Below the pieces are notes generated by a model. That model was not told the DNA's origin, did no database searches, and worked only from the letters and a program-made list of their open reading frames with translations. A stretch of 22,214 nucleotides of DNA from DATBIO01 sp036556965 (GTDB taxonomy: Bacteria; Acidobacteriota; Vicinamibacteria; Fen-336): positions 1 to 22,214 of the forward strand of contig DATBIO010000196.1 of assembly GCA_036556965.1 (NCBI GenBank), in the 5' to 3' direction. Shown here one piece after another: positions 1-6,968 of this stretch (within the stretch, counting starts at the first letter, position 1; every line of letters starts with the position of its first letter). The translations under genes were made by a program, and so were the position numbers.

Positions 1-1136
1 TCGGGATCCGCGACATGTCCGTGATCGAGACCCCGCCCAAGGACCGCCTGGCCATCAACACCTCCATCGTCAAGTTCTCCACCGAGGTGATCGCTTCCGC
101 CGTGCGCCAGGAGCTGGGCCGCGGCGGCCAGGTCTACCTCGTGCACAACCGCGTGGAGTCCATCTACTCCCTGGCCAACATGGTCCAGAAGCTGGTGCCG
201 GAGGCGCGCGTGGTGGTGGCGCACGGCCAGATGCCGGAGGCGGAGCTGGAGAAGGCCATGCTCACCTTCGTGGAGGGGCGCGCCGACGTCCTCGTCTCCA
301 CCACCATCATCGAGAACGGCCTCGACATCCCGCGCGCCAACACCCTGGTGGTGAACCGCGCCGACCGCTACGGGCTGGCCCAGCTCTACCAGCTCCGGGG
401 CCGCGTGGGACGCTCCGACCGCCAGGCCGACGCCTACCTGCTCGTGCCGCCGGACACCGTGCTGAGCGAGGTGGCGCGCAAGCGCCTGGCCGCCATCCGG
501 GAGTTCTCGGAGCTGGGGGCGGGATTCCGCATCGCCGCCCTCGACCTCGAGCTGCGCGGGGCGGGCAACCTGCTCGGCGGCGAGCAGAGCGGGCACATCG
601 AGGCGGTGGGCATCGACCTGTACGTCAAGCTGCTGGAGCAGACCATCCTCGAGCTCAAGGGCGAGGCCCCGCCCGAAGCCGTGCGCGCAGGGCTGAACCT
701 CCGCCTGGACCTGCGCATCCCCGACGACTACGTGCCGGAGACGCACCAGCGGCTCTCCCTCTACAAGCGGGTCAGCCAGGTCCAGCGCCCCGAGGAGGTG
801 GAGTCGCTGCGTCTCGAGGTGCGCGACCGGTACGGGCCCCTTCCCCCGGAAGTGGACCGCCTCCTGAGCTACGCCGCGCTGAGGCTGCGCGCCACCCTGC
901 TGGGGATCCAGCAGGTGGACCTCGCGGGCGGCGCACTGCACCTGCGCCCGGGCCCCCACCCCTCCGTCCCCATGGCGCACGCGCGTGCCGTCCTGGGCGC
1001 CCACGCCGAGGCCACGGTCACCGGGGACGGGGTGCTCCGCCTCCCCACCGGCGGCCGGGAGCCCCTGGAGGCGCTGGCCGGCGCGCTGGACGCCCTGGGC
1101 GCGGCCGCGGAGGAGGCCGCGGCGTCTCGTCTATGA
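1..1136 (+). CDS. mfd: Transcription-repair coupling factor Mfd, C-terminal part (5' truncated by the window edge)
   Basis: Only the last ~377 residues are present; the frame is open from base 3 and reads GIRDMSVIETPP, a typical internal Mfd segment, so the ATG at 15 is not the start. Visible are the second RecA-like helicase lobe (VYLVHNRVESI, then the VVAHGQM, STTIIENGLDIP and QLRGRVGRSDR motifs, roughly residues 35-145 of the visible part) and the C-terminal TRCF domain (about 235-330, around RIPDDYVPETHQRLSLYKR). Full-length Mfd is about 1100-1200 residues and is known to displace stalled RNA polymerase and recruit UvrA for transcription-coupled repair. The last ~60 residues are Ala/Gly-rich and poorly conserved. 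The TGA overlaps the next gene's ATG (ATGA), which suggests an operon with the downstream folding and repair genes. Confidence 0.97.
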   Translation, partial: GIRDMSVIETPPKDRLAINTSIVKFSTEVIASAVRQELGRGGQVYLVHNRVESIYSLANMVQKLVPEARVVVAHGQMPEAELEKAMLTFVEGRADVLVSTTIIENGLDIPRANTLVVNRADRYGLAQLYQLRGRVGRSDRQADAYLLVPPDTVLSEVARKRLAAIREFSELGAGFRIAALDLELRGAGNLLGGEQSGHIEAVGIDLYVKLLEQTILELKGEAPPEAVRAGLNLRLDLRIPDDYVPETHQRLSLYKRVSQVQRPEEVESLRLEVRDRYGPLPPEVDRLLSYAALRLRATLLGIQQVDLAGGALHLRPGPHPSVPMAHARAVLGAHAEATVTGDGVLRLPTGGREPLEALAGALDALGAAAEEAAASRL

Positions 1137-1963
1137 TGGGGTGTCTGGTCGCGCGCCGCCTTCGTTCGTCCCTCTCCCTCGTGCTCTGCGCGCTGGCCTG
1201 TGGTCCCTCGTCGGGCGCGGACCCCGTGGTGCTGGCCCTGGGCCCGCAGCAGGTTCGCCTGAGCGAGTTCGAGGCGCACCTGCGATCCCTGGCCGCCGGC
1301 GGCCAGGAGCCGGTGGGGCCGGCGGCGCGGGGGGGCCTCTTCGAGGCCTGGGTCGAGAGGCGGGTGCTGGCCCTCGAGGCGCGCGCGCGGGGCGCCGTCC
1401 CTCCCGGCGCCTCCCTGGAGCAGGAGGAGGCGGCGGTGTCCCGCATGCTGGCCGAGGTGGCGGGCGAGGCCACCGTCACGGAGGCCGAGGTCGACGCCTA
1501 CTACCACGGCCACCCCGAGGAGTTCGTCCGGCCGGAGACGGTGATCCTGCGCCAGGTGCTGGTGCCCACCCTCAACGAGGCCCGCGAGGTCCAGCGCCGC
1601 CTGCGCAAGGACCCCAAGAGCTTCCCCGTGCTGGCCCAGAACCTCTCGCGCGGCCCGGAAGCGGGCGCGGGGGGCCTCATGGGACGATTCGCGCGCGGGG
1701 AGCTGCCCAGCGAGCTGGAGGGCCCGGCCTTCTCCGTGCCTCCCGGCGAAACGAGCGATATCATCCAGTCACCCCTCGGGTATCACGTGCTGAGGGTGGA
1801 GGAGCGTACGGAGAGCGGGCCGGCGCCCCTCGACCAGAGCCGGAAGCGCATCCGCGCGACCGTGCTCGCCCAGAAGTCCGAGCGTCGCGTCCGGGAATTC
1901 GTGGCGGGCCTGCTGGCCCGCGCCAAGGTGAACCATGAAGCCGCCAAGGGTCGTCCTTCCTAG
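1133..1963 (+). CDS. Parvulin-type peptidylprolyl isomerase, exported, possibly a lipoprotein
   Basis: This 276-residue protein starts with a basic, then hydrophobic signal (MMGCLVARRLRSSLSLVLCALAC). The Cys at residue 23 follows Ala-Leu-Ala, an imperfect lipobox, so lipidation is plausible but not certain. Residues ~35-130 form a SurA/PrsA-like N-terminal helical chaperone region. Residues ~137-226 are a parvulin (rotamase) domain, recognisable from VILRQVLVPT at its start, the GAGGLMGRFARGELP loop and the closing SPLGYHVLRVEERT. The family catalyses prolyl cis-trans isomerisation and chaperones outer-membrane or secreted proteins. The ATG overlaps the mfd stop by four bases; a second ATG follows immediately (1136). 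Its 3' end overlaps the next foldase gene by 29 bases, so the two are probably translationally coupled. Confidence 0.9.
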   Translation: MMGCLVARRLRSSLSLVLCALACGPSSGADPVVLALGPQQVRLSEFEAHLRSLAAGGQEPVGPAARGGLFEAWVERRVLALEARARGAVPPGASLEQEEAAVSRMLAEVAGEATVTEAEVDAYYHGHPEEFVRPETVILRQVLVPTLNEAREVQRRLRKDPKSFPVLAQNLSRGPEAGAGGLMGRFARGELPSELEGPAFSVPPGETSDIIQSPLGYHVLRVEERTESGPAPLDQSRKRIRATVLAQKSERRVREFVAGLLARAKVNHEAAKGRPS

Positions 1964-3074
1964 CCTCGTCCTTCTCGGGGGGGCCTTCGCCGCGCTCCTC
2001 CATGCCGACATCCTCGAGCGCGTGGTCGTGCGCGTGAACGCCGACATCGTGACCCAGTCCGAGTTCGAGGCCCGCCAGATAGCGGCCGTGCAGCAGGCCC
2101 GCATCCCCGCGGGGCAGGTGGAGGCCTACCTGCGCGAGAACAACGCCCGCCTGCTGCAGGAGGCGATCGACGACCTGCTGCTCACGCAGCGCGCGGCCGC
2201 CCTGGGCATCCGCGTGCCCGCCTCCTACCTGAACCAGGTGCTCGAGAGCATCCGCAAGGAGAACAACATCGAGAGCGAGGCGGAGCTCGTGCGTCAGCTC
2301 CGCACGGAGAACATGTCCCTCGCCGACCTGAGGCGCAACATCGAGCGCTCGGCGGTGCGCCAGGAGGTGCTGCGCTCCGAGCTGCAGGGCAAGGTGAAGG
2401 TGACGGAGGCGGAAGCCCGCGCCCAGTACGAGAAGGACAAGGCCACCTACGTGCGCGCCGCCACCGTGCACCTCCTGGAGGTCGTCCTGCCCCCGGCGGC
2501 CACGCGCGCCCAGGCCGAGGAGGTGGTGCGCCGCGCCCGCGCCGGCGAGGACTTCGGCGCGCTGGCGCGCGCCGAGTCGGTGGGAACCACCCGCGAGGAG
2601 GGAGGGGACCTCGGGAACCTGAGCAAGGGGGACCTGGCCCCCGCCCTGGAAGCGGTGGCCTTCGGCCTCGCCACGGGCGCCGTCTCGGATCCCGTCGAGG
2701 TGGAGGGCGGCGGGTACCGCATCCTCAAGGTCCAGGACAGGACGGAAGGCCACGTGGTCCCCTTCGCCGAGGTGAAGGACCAGATCCTGGACCGGCTCCG
2801 CCAGACGCGCGCGGCCGAGCGCTACGAGGCCTACCTGGAGGGCCTGCGCAAGGACGCGGTCATCGAGCTGAAGGTGCGCGAGGTCCCGCTCTCCGTGGAG
2901 GTGCCCCCCGAGACGGGCGCCGGCCCCTCCCTGGCCGCGCCCCGCCTGGGCGCGCCGGCGGCGCCCGGCGACGACGAGTTCAGCGTCACCCCCCAGGCCG
3001 CCCCCGAGCGCGTGGCCCCGCCCCCCGCGCCGGCGGCGGCCCCTACGCCGTCTCCCTCCCCACAGGGACCGTGA
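1935..3074 (+). CDS. SurA-like periplasmic peptidylprolyl isomerase
   Basis: This 379-residue protein has a signal peptide (MKPPRVVLPSLVLLGGAFAA, cleavage probably near LLHA at residues 21-24). A SurA-type N-terminal domain follows (about 25-165, including the characteristic ERVVVRVNADIVTQSEFEAR). One parvulin domain covers about 172-270 (EEGGDLGNLSKGDL loop, then GGGYRILKVQDRTEG). The last ~55 residues are a Pro/Ala-rich, presumably disordered tail. E. coli SurA has two parvulin domains; only one is visible here, so this is SurA-like rather than a strict orthologue. The start is supported by an AAGGTG ribosome binding site at 1925-1930, four bases before the ATG, although it lies inside the preceding gene. 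Its stop overlaps the next GTG (GTGA). Likely role: outer-membrane protein folding in the periplasm. Confidence 0.92.
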   Translation: MKPPRVVLPSLVLLGGAFAALLHADILERVVVRVNADIVTQSEFEARQIAAVQQARIPAGQVEAYLRENNARLLQEAIDDLLLTQRAAALGIRVPASYLNQVLESIRKENNIESEAELVRQLRTENMSLADLRRNIERSAVRQEVLRSELQGKVKVTEAEARAQYEKDKATYVRAATVHLLEVVLPPAATRAQAEEVVRRARAGEDFGALARAESVGTTREEGGDLGNLSKGDLAPALEAVAFGLATGAVSDPVEVEGGGYRILKVQDRTEGHVVPFAEVKDQILDRLRQTRAAERYEAYLEGLRKDAVIELKVREVPLSVEVPPETGAGPSLAAPRLGAPAAPGDDEFSVTPQAAPERVAPPPAPAAAPTPSPSPQGP

Positions 3075-3427
3075 CGCCAGCGGCCCGCTCCCTGCGCGCG
3101 GCCCCCGCCGCCTCGGCCCAGGCGCGCTTCTTCCTGCGCGTCTACGAGGCGGTGCGGGCCATCCCTCGTGGCCGGGTGGCGACCTACGGGCAGGTTGCCG
3201 CGGTGCTGGGGGTCGCGCGCGGCGCGCGTGCGGTGGGCTGGGCGCTGCGCGCCCTCGATCCCCGCCGCTCCCCCGGCGTGCCGTGGCACCGCGTGGTGGG
3301 AGCGGGGGGGATCATCTCCTTGCGCGCGGGGCCCGGCATGCACCTGCAGCGCCGGCTCCTGGTTGGAGAGGGCGTCCGCTTCGTGAGCGCGCGGGTGGAC
3401 ATGGCTCGCCACCGGTGGCGGCGGTGA
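3071..3427 (+). CDS. Alkyltransferase-like (ATL) protein, MGMT family DNA-binding domain
   Basis: This 118-residue protein matches the C-terminal DNA-binding domain of O6-methylguanine-DNA methyltransferase: IPRGRVATYGQVA (Tyr39 is the base-flipping Tyr), GARAVGWALR (Arg53 is the Arg-finger position) and PWHRVVGAGG. In true methyltransferases the last motif is PCHRV with the alkyl-accepting Cys; here residue 72 is Trp. That replacement defines ATL proteins such as E. coli YbaZ and S. pombe Atl1, which bind O6-alkylguanine without repairing it and hand the lesion to nucleotide excision repair. The GTG start overlaps the upstream stop by four bases, and the stop overlaps the next GTG the same way. 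Its place in an mfd operon is discussed as a finding. The first ~16 residues are Ala-rich and may be untranslated if a later start is used. Confidence 0.92.
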   Translation: MTPAARSLRAAPAASAQARFFLRVYEAVRAIPRGRVATYGQVAAVLGVARGARAVGWALRALDPRRSPGVPWHRVVGAGGIISLRAGPGMHLQRRLLVGEGVRFVSARVDMARHRWRR

Positions 3428-4575
3428 GCGCCGAAGTCGAACAGGGGGCCCTCGCGCACGCGGGGCTGCCCGAGGTGCTCCGGCCCCTCGTGCGCGAGCA
3501 GCGCACGGGGCCGCTGCGGCTCTCGCGGGGCAAGGTCACCAAGACGCTCTACCTGTCCGAGGGGCGCCTGATCTTCGCCACCTCCACGGACCCCGACGAC
3601 CGGCTGGGCGAGATGCTGCTGCGGAAGGGCATCATCAGCTACCGCGCCCTGGAGGACTCCGTGCGCGCCCTCCAGGCGGGCAAGCGGCAGGGCACGCTGC
3701 TGGTGGAGAACGGGGCCATCCGCGCGCGCGACCTCGTGGAGGGGGTGACGGAGCAGGTCCAGGAGATCATCTACAGCCTCTTCCACTGGGACGAGGGACG
3801 CTACGAGTTCCAGCCGGGCGACCTCCCGTCGCGCGAGGTGATCGTCCTGCGCATGAGCACGGGCGACCTGGTGATGGAGGGCATCCGCCGCGTGGCGCGC
3901 TGGAGCCGCATCCGGGCGGGGGTGGGCCCGCTCGACCAGCGCTACGCCCTCTCCGGCAGCTCCGCCTCCCTCCTGGCCGGGATCAGCCTTCCCAAGCACG
4001 AGCTGGAGCTGGTGGCCCACCTGGACGGCGTGATGACCCTCGAGGAGATCTGCAAGGCGGGGCGCAGCGCCGACTTCCAGGTCTGCCGCACGGTATGGGC
4101 GCTCTGGGCGGCCGGGGTGCTGGATCGCGTGCCCCAGGACGTGGCGGAGGGCGCGGGGGCGGAGGCCGAGGAGGACACCTCCCCCCACGCCGAGGTGGTG
4201 GCGGGGGCCTCGGTGGGCCGCGAGATCGACCGCTTCAACCAGCTCCACCGTTTCCTCTACGACCTCGTGAGCTACGAGCTGCGCGAGCGCGCCGCCGGCT
4301 TCTTCGAGCGCGCGTTCTCGCGCGCCTCCTCCGAGCACTCCGCGCTCTTCCTGGGAGTGGCCGTGGACGAGAGCGGCGAGCTGGATCCCATCGCGCTGCG
4401 CCGCAACGTGGTGACCCAGGAGATCGCGTCGTACCTGCGGGGCCTCGAGCGGCTGCTGGAGATCGAGGGCGAGCTGGTGCTCGACATGATGGGCGAGAAG
4501 AAGTCGGCCATCATCCAGGACGGGCTGCTCGCCCTGCGCGAGCAACAGCTGCAGGCCGGCGCCCGCCCGGCCTGA
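3424..4575 (+). CDS. DUF4388 (PATAN-type) domain protein
   Basis: A GTG at 3424 overlapping the previous stop (GTGA) gives 383 residues; the frame is open further upstream but that part overlaps the ATL gene. Residues ~12-120 look like a DUF4388/PATAN domain: LPEVLRPLVREQRTGPLRLSRG, then LYLSEGRLIFATSTDPDDRLGEML, the pattern of a short beta sandwich seen in Acidobacteriota and myxobacterial regulators. Residues ~190-240 resemble a winged-helix segment (LVAHLDGVMTLEEICKAG...VCRTVWALWAAGVL), as often follows this domain. The C-terminal ~110 residues (REIDRFNQLHRFLYDLVSYELRERAAGFFERAF onward) are helical and unrecognised. No enzymatic motif is visible. PATAN-family proteins are thought to act as adaptors in two-component or GTPase signalling; a specific role here is unknown. 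It is the last gene of the mfd operon. Confidence 0.82.
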   Translation: MSAEVEQGALAHAGLPEVLRPLVREQRTGPLRLSRGKVTKTLYLSEGRLIFATSTDPDDRLGEMLLRKGIISYRALEDSVRALQAGKRQGTLLVENGAIRARDLVEGVTEQVQEIIYSLFHWDEGRYEFQPGDLPSREVIVLRMSTGDLVMEGIRRVARWSRIRAGVGPLDQRYALSGSSASLLAGISLPKHELELVAHLDGVMTLEEICKAGRSADFQVCRTVWALWAAGVLDRVPQDVAEGAGAEAEEDTSPHAEVVAGASVGREIDRFNQLHRFLYDLVSYELRERAAGFFERAFSRASSEHSALFLGVAVDESGELDPIALRRNVVTQEIASYLRGLERLLEIEGELVLDMMGEKKSAIIQDGLLALREQQLQAGARPA

Positions 4576-4583
4576 CGCGTCAG
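4572..4583. repeat. 12-bp palindrome spanning two convergent stop codons
   Basis: The sequence ctgacgcgtcag is a perfect palindrome containing the TGA of the DUF4388 gene (4573-4575) and, on the other strand, the TGA of the hypothetical gene (4580-4582). There is no following T tract, so it does not look like an intrinsic terminator. Confidence 0.6.
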
Positions 4584-5254
4584 ACCAGGGAGACCCGGGG
4601 CAGTCCGAGGCGCTCTCTCGCGCGCTGCTGGGTGAAGCGCGCCATGGCGTCGCCCAGGGCCCGCTCGTCCACGCGCCCGCGGTGCCGCTCGATGGCCCGC
4701 GTCGCCTCCTCCCGGAAGGCGGCCACCTCCTCGGCGCTCAGCGCGAAGAGGACGCAGGCCGACACCTCGTCGTCGATCTCCCGGAGCTTCCCCCGCAGGT
4801 AGGCCCAGTTGGGACGGGAGCAGACGGCGATGAGGTCCCTCACCTCGCGGATCTTGCGCAGCGGGGGGTCGAAGCCGGGGCGCGGCCGGACCAGCCCGAG
4901 CTGCTCGAGCAGGGTGTCGAGAAGGCCTTCCACCTCGTGCAGCGGGATGCTCTCCGGCGGCGGCGGCGGCCGGCGCCCGGGGGCGGGGCCCGAGGACGCG
5001 AGCTCCTCCACCCAACGGCGGCAGAAGGCCAGGGAGTTGGCGCGGCTCTCCGCGTCGAAGGCGCGGTCGATCCCCACGAGCACGGTGGCCAGGGGGACCC
5101 CGGCCTCGTACCACGCCCGCGCCAGCACGAAGTCGCGCGGGCTCAGGATGTGCTCGATCCCCCGCCGCGCGCGGAGGTGTCCCTCGAGCGCCTCCACGTA
5201 CGCGCGCAGCTCCGGATCGGGGGCCGCGGCCGCGGGCGGCCGCCCCTCGCTCAT
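4580..5254 (-). CDS. Conserved-looking hypothetical protein downstream of rng
   Basis: The ATG at 5254 overlaps the rng stop codon (ATGA), giving 224 residues. I do not recognise a family. The N-terminal half (DPELRAYVEALEGHLRARRG, then ILSPRDFVLARAWYEAGVPL and ATVLVGIDRAFD) is helical and looks constrained. A Pro-rich linker (RRPPPPPE, about residues 94-102) separates it from a second helical half (IPLHEVEGLLDTLLEQLGL, then FDPPLRKIREVRDLIA and LRGKLREIDDEVSACVLFAL). There is no signal peptide, membrane segment or metal motif. The tight translational coupling to RNase G and the convergent end with the DUF4388 gene suggest the last cistron of the mre-rng transcript. A role in RNA processing or cell division is only a guess from position. 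Confidence 0.8.
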   Translation of the reverse strand: MSEGRPPAAAAPDPELRAYVEALEGHLRARRGIEHILSPRDFVLARAWYEAGVPLATVLVGIDRAFDAESRANSLAFCRRWVEELASSGPAPGRRPPPPPESIPLHEVEGLLDTLLEQLGLVRPRPGFDPPLRKIREVRDLIAVCSRPNWAYLRGKLREIDDEVSACVLFALSAEEVAAFREEATRAIERHRGRVDERALGDAMARFTQQRARERLGLPRVSLV

Positions 5255-6750
5255 CGCGCCACCAGGTCGAACTGCTCCTGGTGCAGCAGGGGATCCCCGC
5301 GTACCTGGATGTCGTCGCCCACCAGGGCGGCCAGGTCGCGCAGCACGGCCGCCTCGTCGCCGGCCAGCGCCCGCGCCACCTCGGGGTGGACGCGGAGGAC
5401 GAGGGCCTGGCCCCTCACGTCCGCGGCCAGCTTCTTGACCTCGTCGTAGATCTCGGCGCACACGGTGGCCGCGCTCTTGATCATGCCGCTGCCCGTGCAG
5501 TACGGACAGGGCTGGCAGAGGGTTCGCTCGAGGGACTGGCGGACCCGCTTCCGGGTCAGGATCACGAGCCCGAACTCGTTCAGGGAAAGGAGCTTGGAGG
5601 GAGAGCGGTCCTTCTTGAGCTCCTCCTCGAGCGCCGCCATCACCTTCTGCCGGCTCTTGCGCTCCTCCATGTCGATGAAGTCGACGACGATGATGCCCCC
5701 CAGGTCGCGCAGCCGGATCTGGCGCACGATCTCCCGCGCCGCCTCCAGGTTCGTCCTGAGGATCGTGTCCTCGAGCGTGTTCTTGCCCGTATAGCGGCCG
5801 GTGTTCACGTCGATGGCCACCAGGGCCTCCGTCTGGTTGATGACGATGGAGCCGCCCGACTCGAGCCACACCTTCGAGCGCAGCGCGCGCTCCAGCTCGG
5901 CGGTCACGCCGTGCTCGTCGAGCAGGCTCTGGCCCGAGTTGCCCAGGCGCACGCGGGGGCCCAGCTCGGGCTGGAGCTGGGCCACGAGGTCCAGCGTGCG
6001 CTGGTGCTCCCGCGGGTCGTCGAGGCGGATGGAGGCCACGTCGTCGCTGAGGAGGTCGCGCAGGAGGCGCTGCACGAGGCCGAGCTCGCGGTGGAGCAGG
6101 CAGGGCGCGGCTTGCCGCGAGGCCACGCCCCGGATCTCGTCCCAGGTGCGCACCAGGTAGGCCGCGTCGCGCTCGAAGTCCTCCCGGCTGTGCAGGGCCC
6201 CCGCGGTGCGGGCGATGAACCCGCCGCCCCCGTGCTCCTGGCGCAGCTCCTTGAGGAGCCCCTTGAGGCGCCGCCGCTCCTCCTCGTCCGTGATCTTGCG
6301 GCTCACCCCCACGTGCTCCACGGTGGGCATGAAGACGAGGTAGCGACCGGGCAGGGAGACGTGCGAGGTGATGCGCGCGCCCTTCTGGCCCAGCGGCTCC
6401 TTCACCGCCTGCACCACGACCTCCTGGCCTTCCCGCAGCCGCTCCTCGATGGGGGCGTGGCGGCCGGGACCGCCGCCGTTGCCCGAGGCGAGCTCGTCGG
6501 GGCTGAGCAGGTTCTCGTCGAGCTCGGTCAGCGTGTCGGCGACGTGGAGGAAGGCGGCACGCTCGAGGCCGACGTCCACGAAGGCGGACTGCATGCCCGG
6601 GAGGACGCGCGTGACCTTGCCCTTGAAGACGTTGCCGACGATGCCCCGGTGCGCCTCACGCTCGATGAAGAGCTCGGCCACCACGCCGTCCTCGAGGAGG
6701 GCGACGCGCGTCTCCTGCGGGGTGCTGCTGACGATCAGGTCTTTGGTCAT
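5251..6750 (-). CDS. rng: Ribonuclease G (RNase E/G family)
   Basis: This 499-residue protein aligns end to end with E. coli RNase G, from MTKDLIVSSTPQETRVALLEDG to QEQFDLVAR. It has the N-terminal S1/RNase H-like region (REAHRGIVGNVFKGKVTRVLPG, about 31-52), the 5'-sensor region (GARITSHVSLPGRYLVFMP, about 124-142) and the DNase I-like catalytic part with the two metal-binding aspartates Asp314 (AIDVNTG) and Asp357 (VVDFIDM). Cys415 and Cys418 (CPYC) form the Zn-link. The family cleaves single-stranded A/U-rich RNA and matures the 16S 5' end. There is no RNase E-like C-terminal scaffold. The start at 6750 is fixed by the conserved N-terminus. The start codon lies inside a perfect 22-bp palindrome that also holds the GGAAGG ribosome binding site, so translation may be controlled by RNA structure. 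Confidence 0.97.
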   Translation of the reverse strand: MTKDLIVSSTPQETRVALLEDGVVAELFIEREAHRGIVGNVFKGKVTRVLPGMQSAFVDVGLERAAFLHVADTLTELDENLLSPDELASGNGGGPGRHAPIEERLREGQEVVVQAVKEPLGQKGARITSHVSLPGRYLVFMPTVEHVGVSRKITDEEERRRLKGLLKELRQEHGGGGFIARTAGALHSREDFERDAAYLVRTWDEIRGVASRQAAPCLLHRELGLVQRLLRDLLSDDVASIRLDDPREHQRTLDLVAQLQPELGPRVRLGNSGQSLLDEHGVTAELERALRSKVWLESGGSIVINQTEALVAIDVNTGRYTGKNTLEDTILRTNLEAAREIVRQIRLRDLGGIIVVDFIDMEERKSRQKVMAALEEELKKDRSPSKLLSLNEFGLVILTRKRVRQSLERTLCQPCPYCTGSGMIKSAATVCAEIYDEVKKLAADVRGQALVLRVHPEVARALAGDEAAVLRDLAALVGDDIQVRGDPLLHQEQFDLVAR

Positions 6751-6768
6751 GGAAGGGCCCTTCCATGA
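6747..6768. promoter_or_regulatory. rng: Perfect 22-bp palindrome over the rng start codon and ribosome binding site
   Basis: Each half site is tcatggaaggg. Read on the - strand, the second half contains the rng ATG (6750-6748) and the GGAAGG ribosome binding site lies in the first half, 8 bases upstream. In RNA the two halves could pair and hide both elements. As DNA it could be an operator. A second ATG (6767-6765) lies in the first half, out of frame with rng. Confidence 0.55.
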
Positions 6769-6968
6769 GCCGGCGCCTCGCGCGCCCGCGCGCGGCCGGG
6801 GGGCCGGGGGCGGGCAGGGGAACGCGTCGCGGCCACCTGGGTGAGGCGGTGGTCGCGGCGCCCGGGGGCAGGCGCGGCTCGAGATGGCTTCGGCGAAGCG
6901 GGTGCGCGCCGGCGGAGAGGCCGGCGGAGGATCGAATATGAGTACGGACGGCGATGACCGCCCGCCAG
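6751..6968. other. Intergenic gap between rodA and rng
   Basis: These 218 bp hold no convincing gene. Besides the palindrome at the rng start they contain a short inverted repeat (6887-6899, gcttcg/cgaagc around one base) and a 10-bp direct repeat gccggcggag at 6908-6917 and 6920-6929. The only AT-richer patch (around 6932-6942, CATATT on the - strand) could be a -10 element for a separate rng promoter, but no good -35 is visible. Confidence 0.5.

Noticed and set aside
3071..3427. Active O6-methylguanine-DNA methyltransferase
   Set aside because: The alkyl-accepting Cys is Trp72 and the N-terminal ribonuclease-like domain of full-length enzymes is missing, which fits an alkyltransferase-like protein.
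5281..6768. 495-codon + strand open frame opposite rng
   Set aside because: It mirrors rng along its full length, is rich in Leu/His/Ala/Gly, and has no recognisable domain or ribosome binding site.
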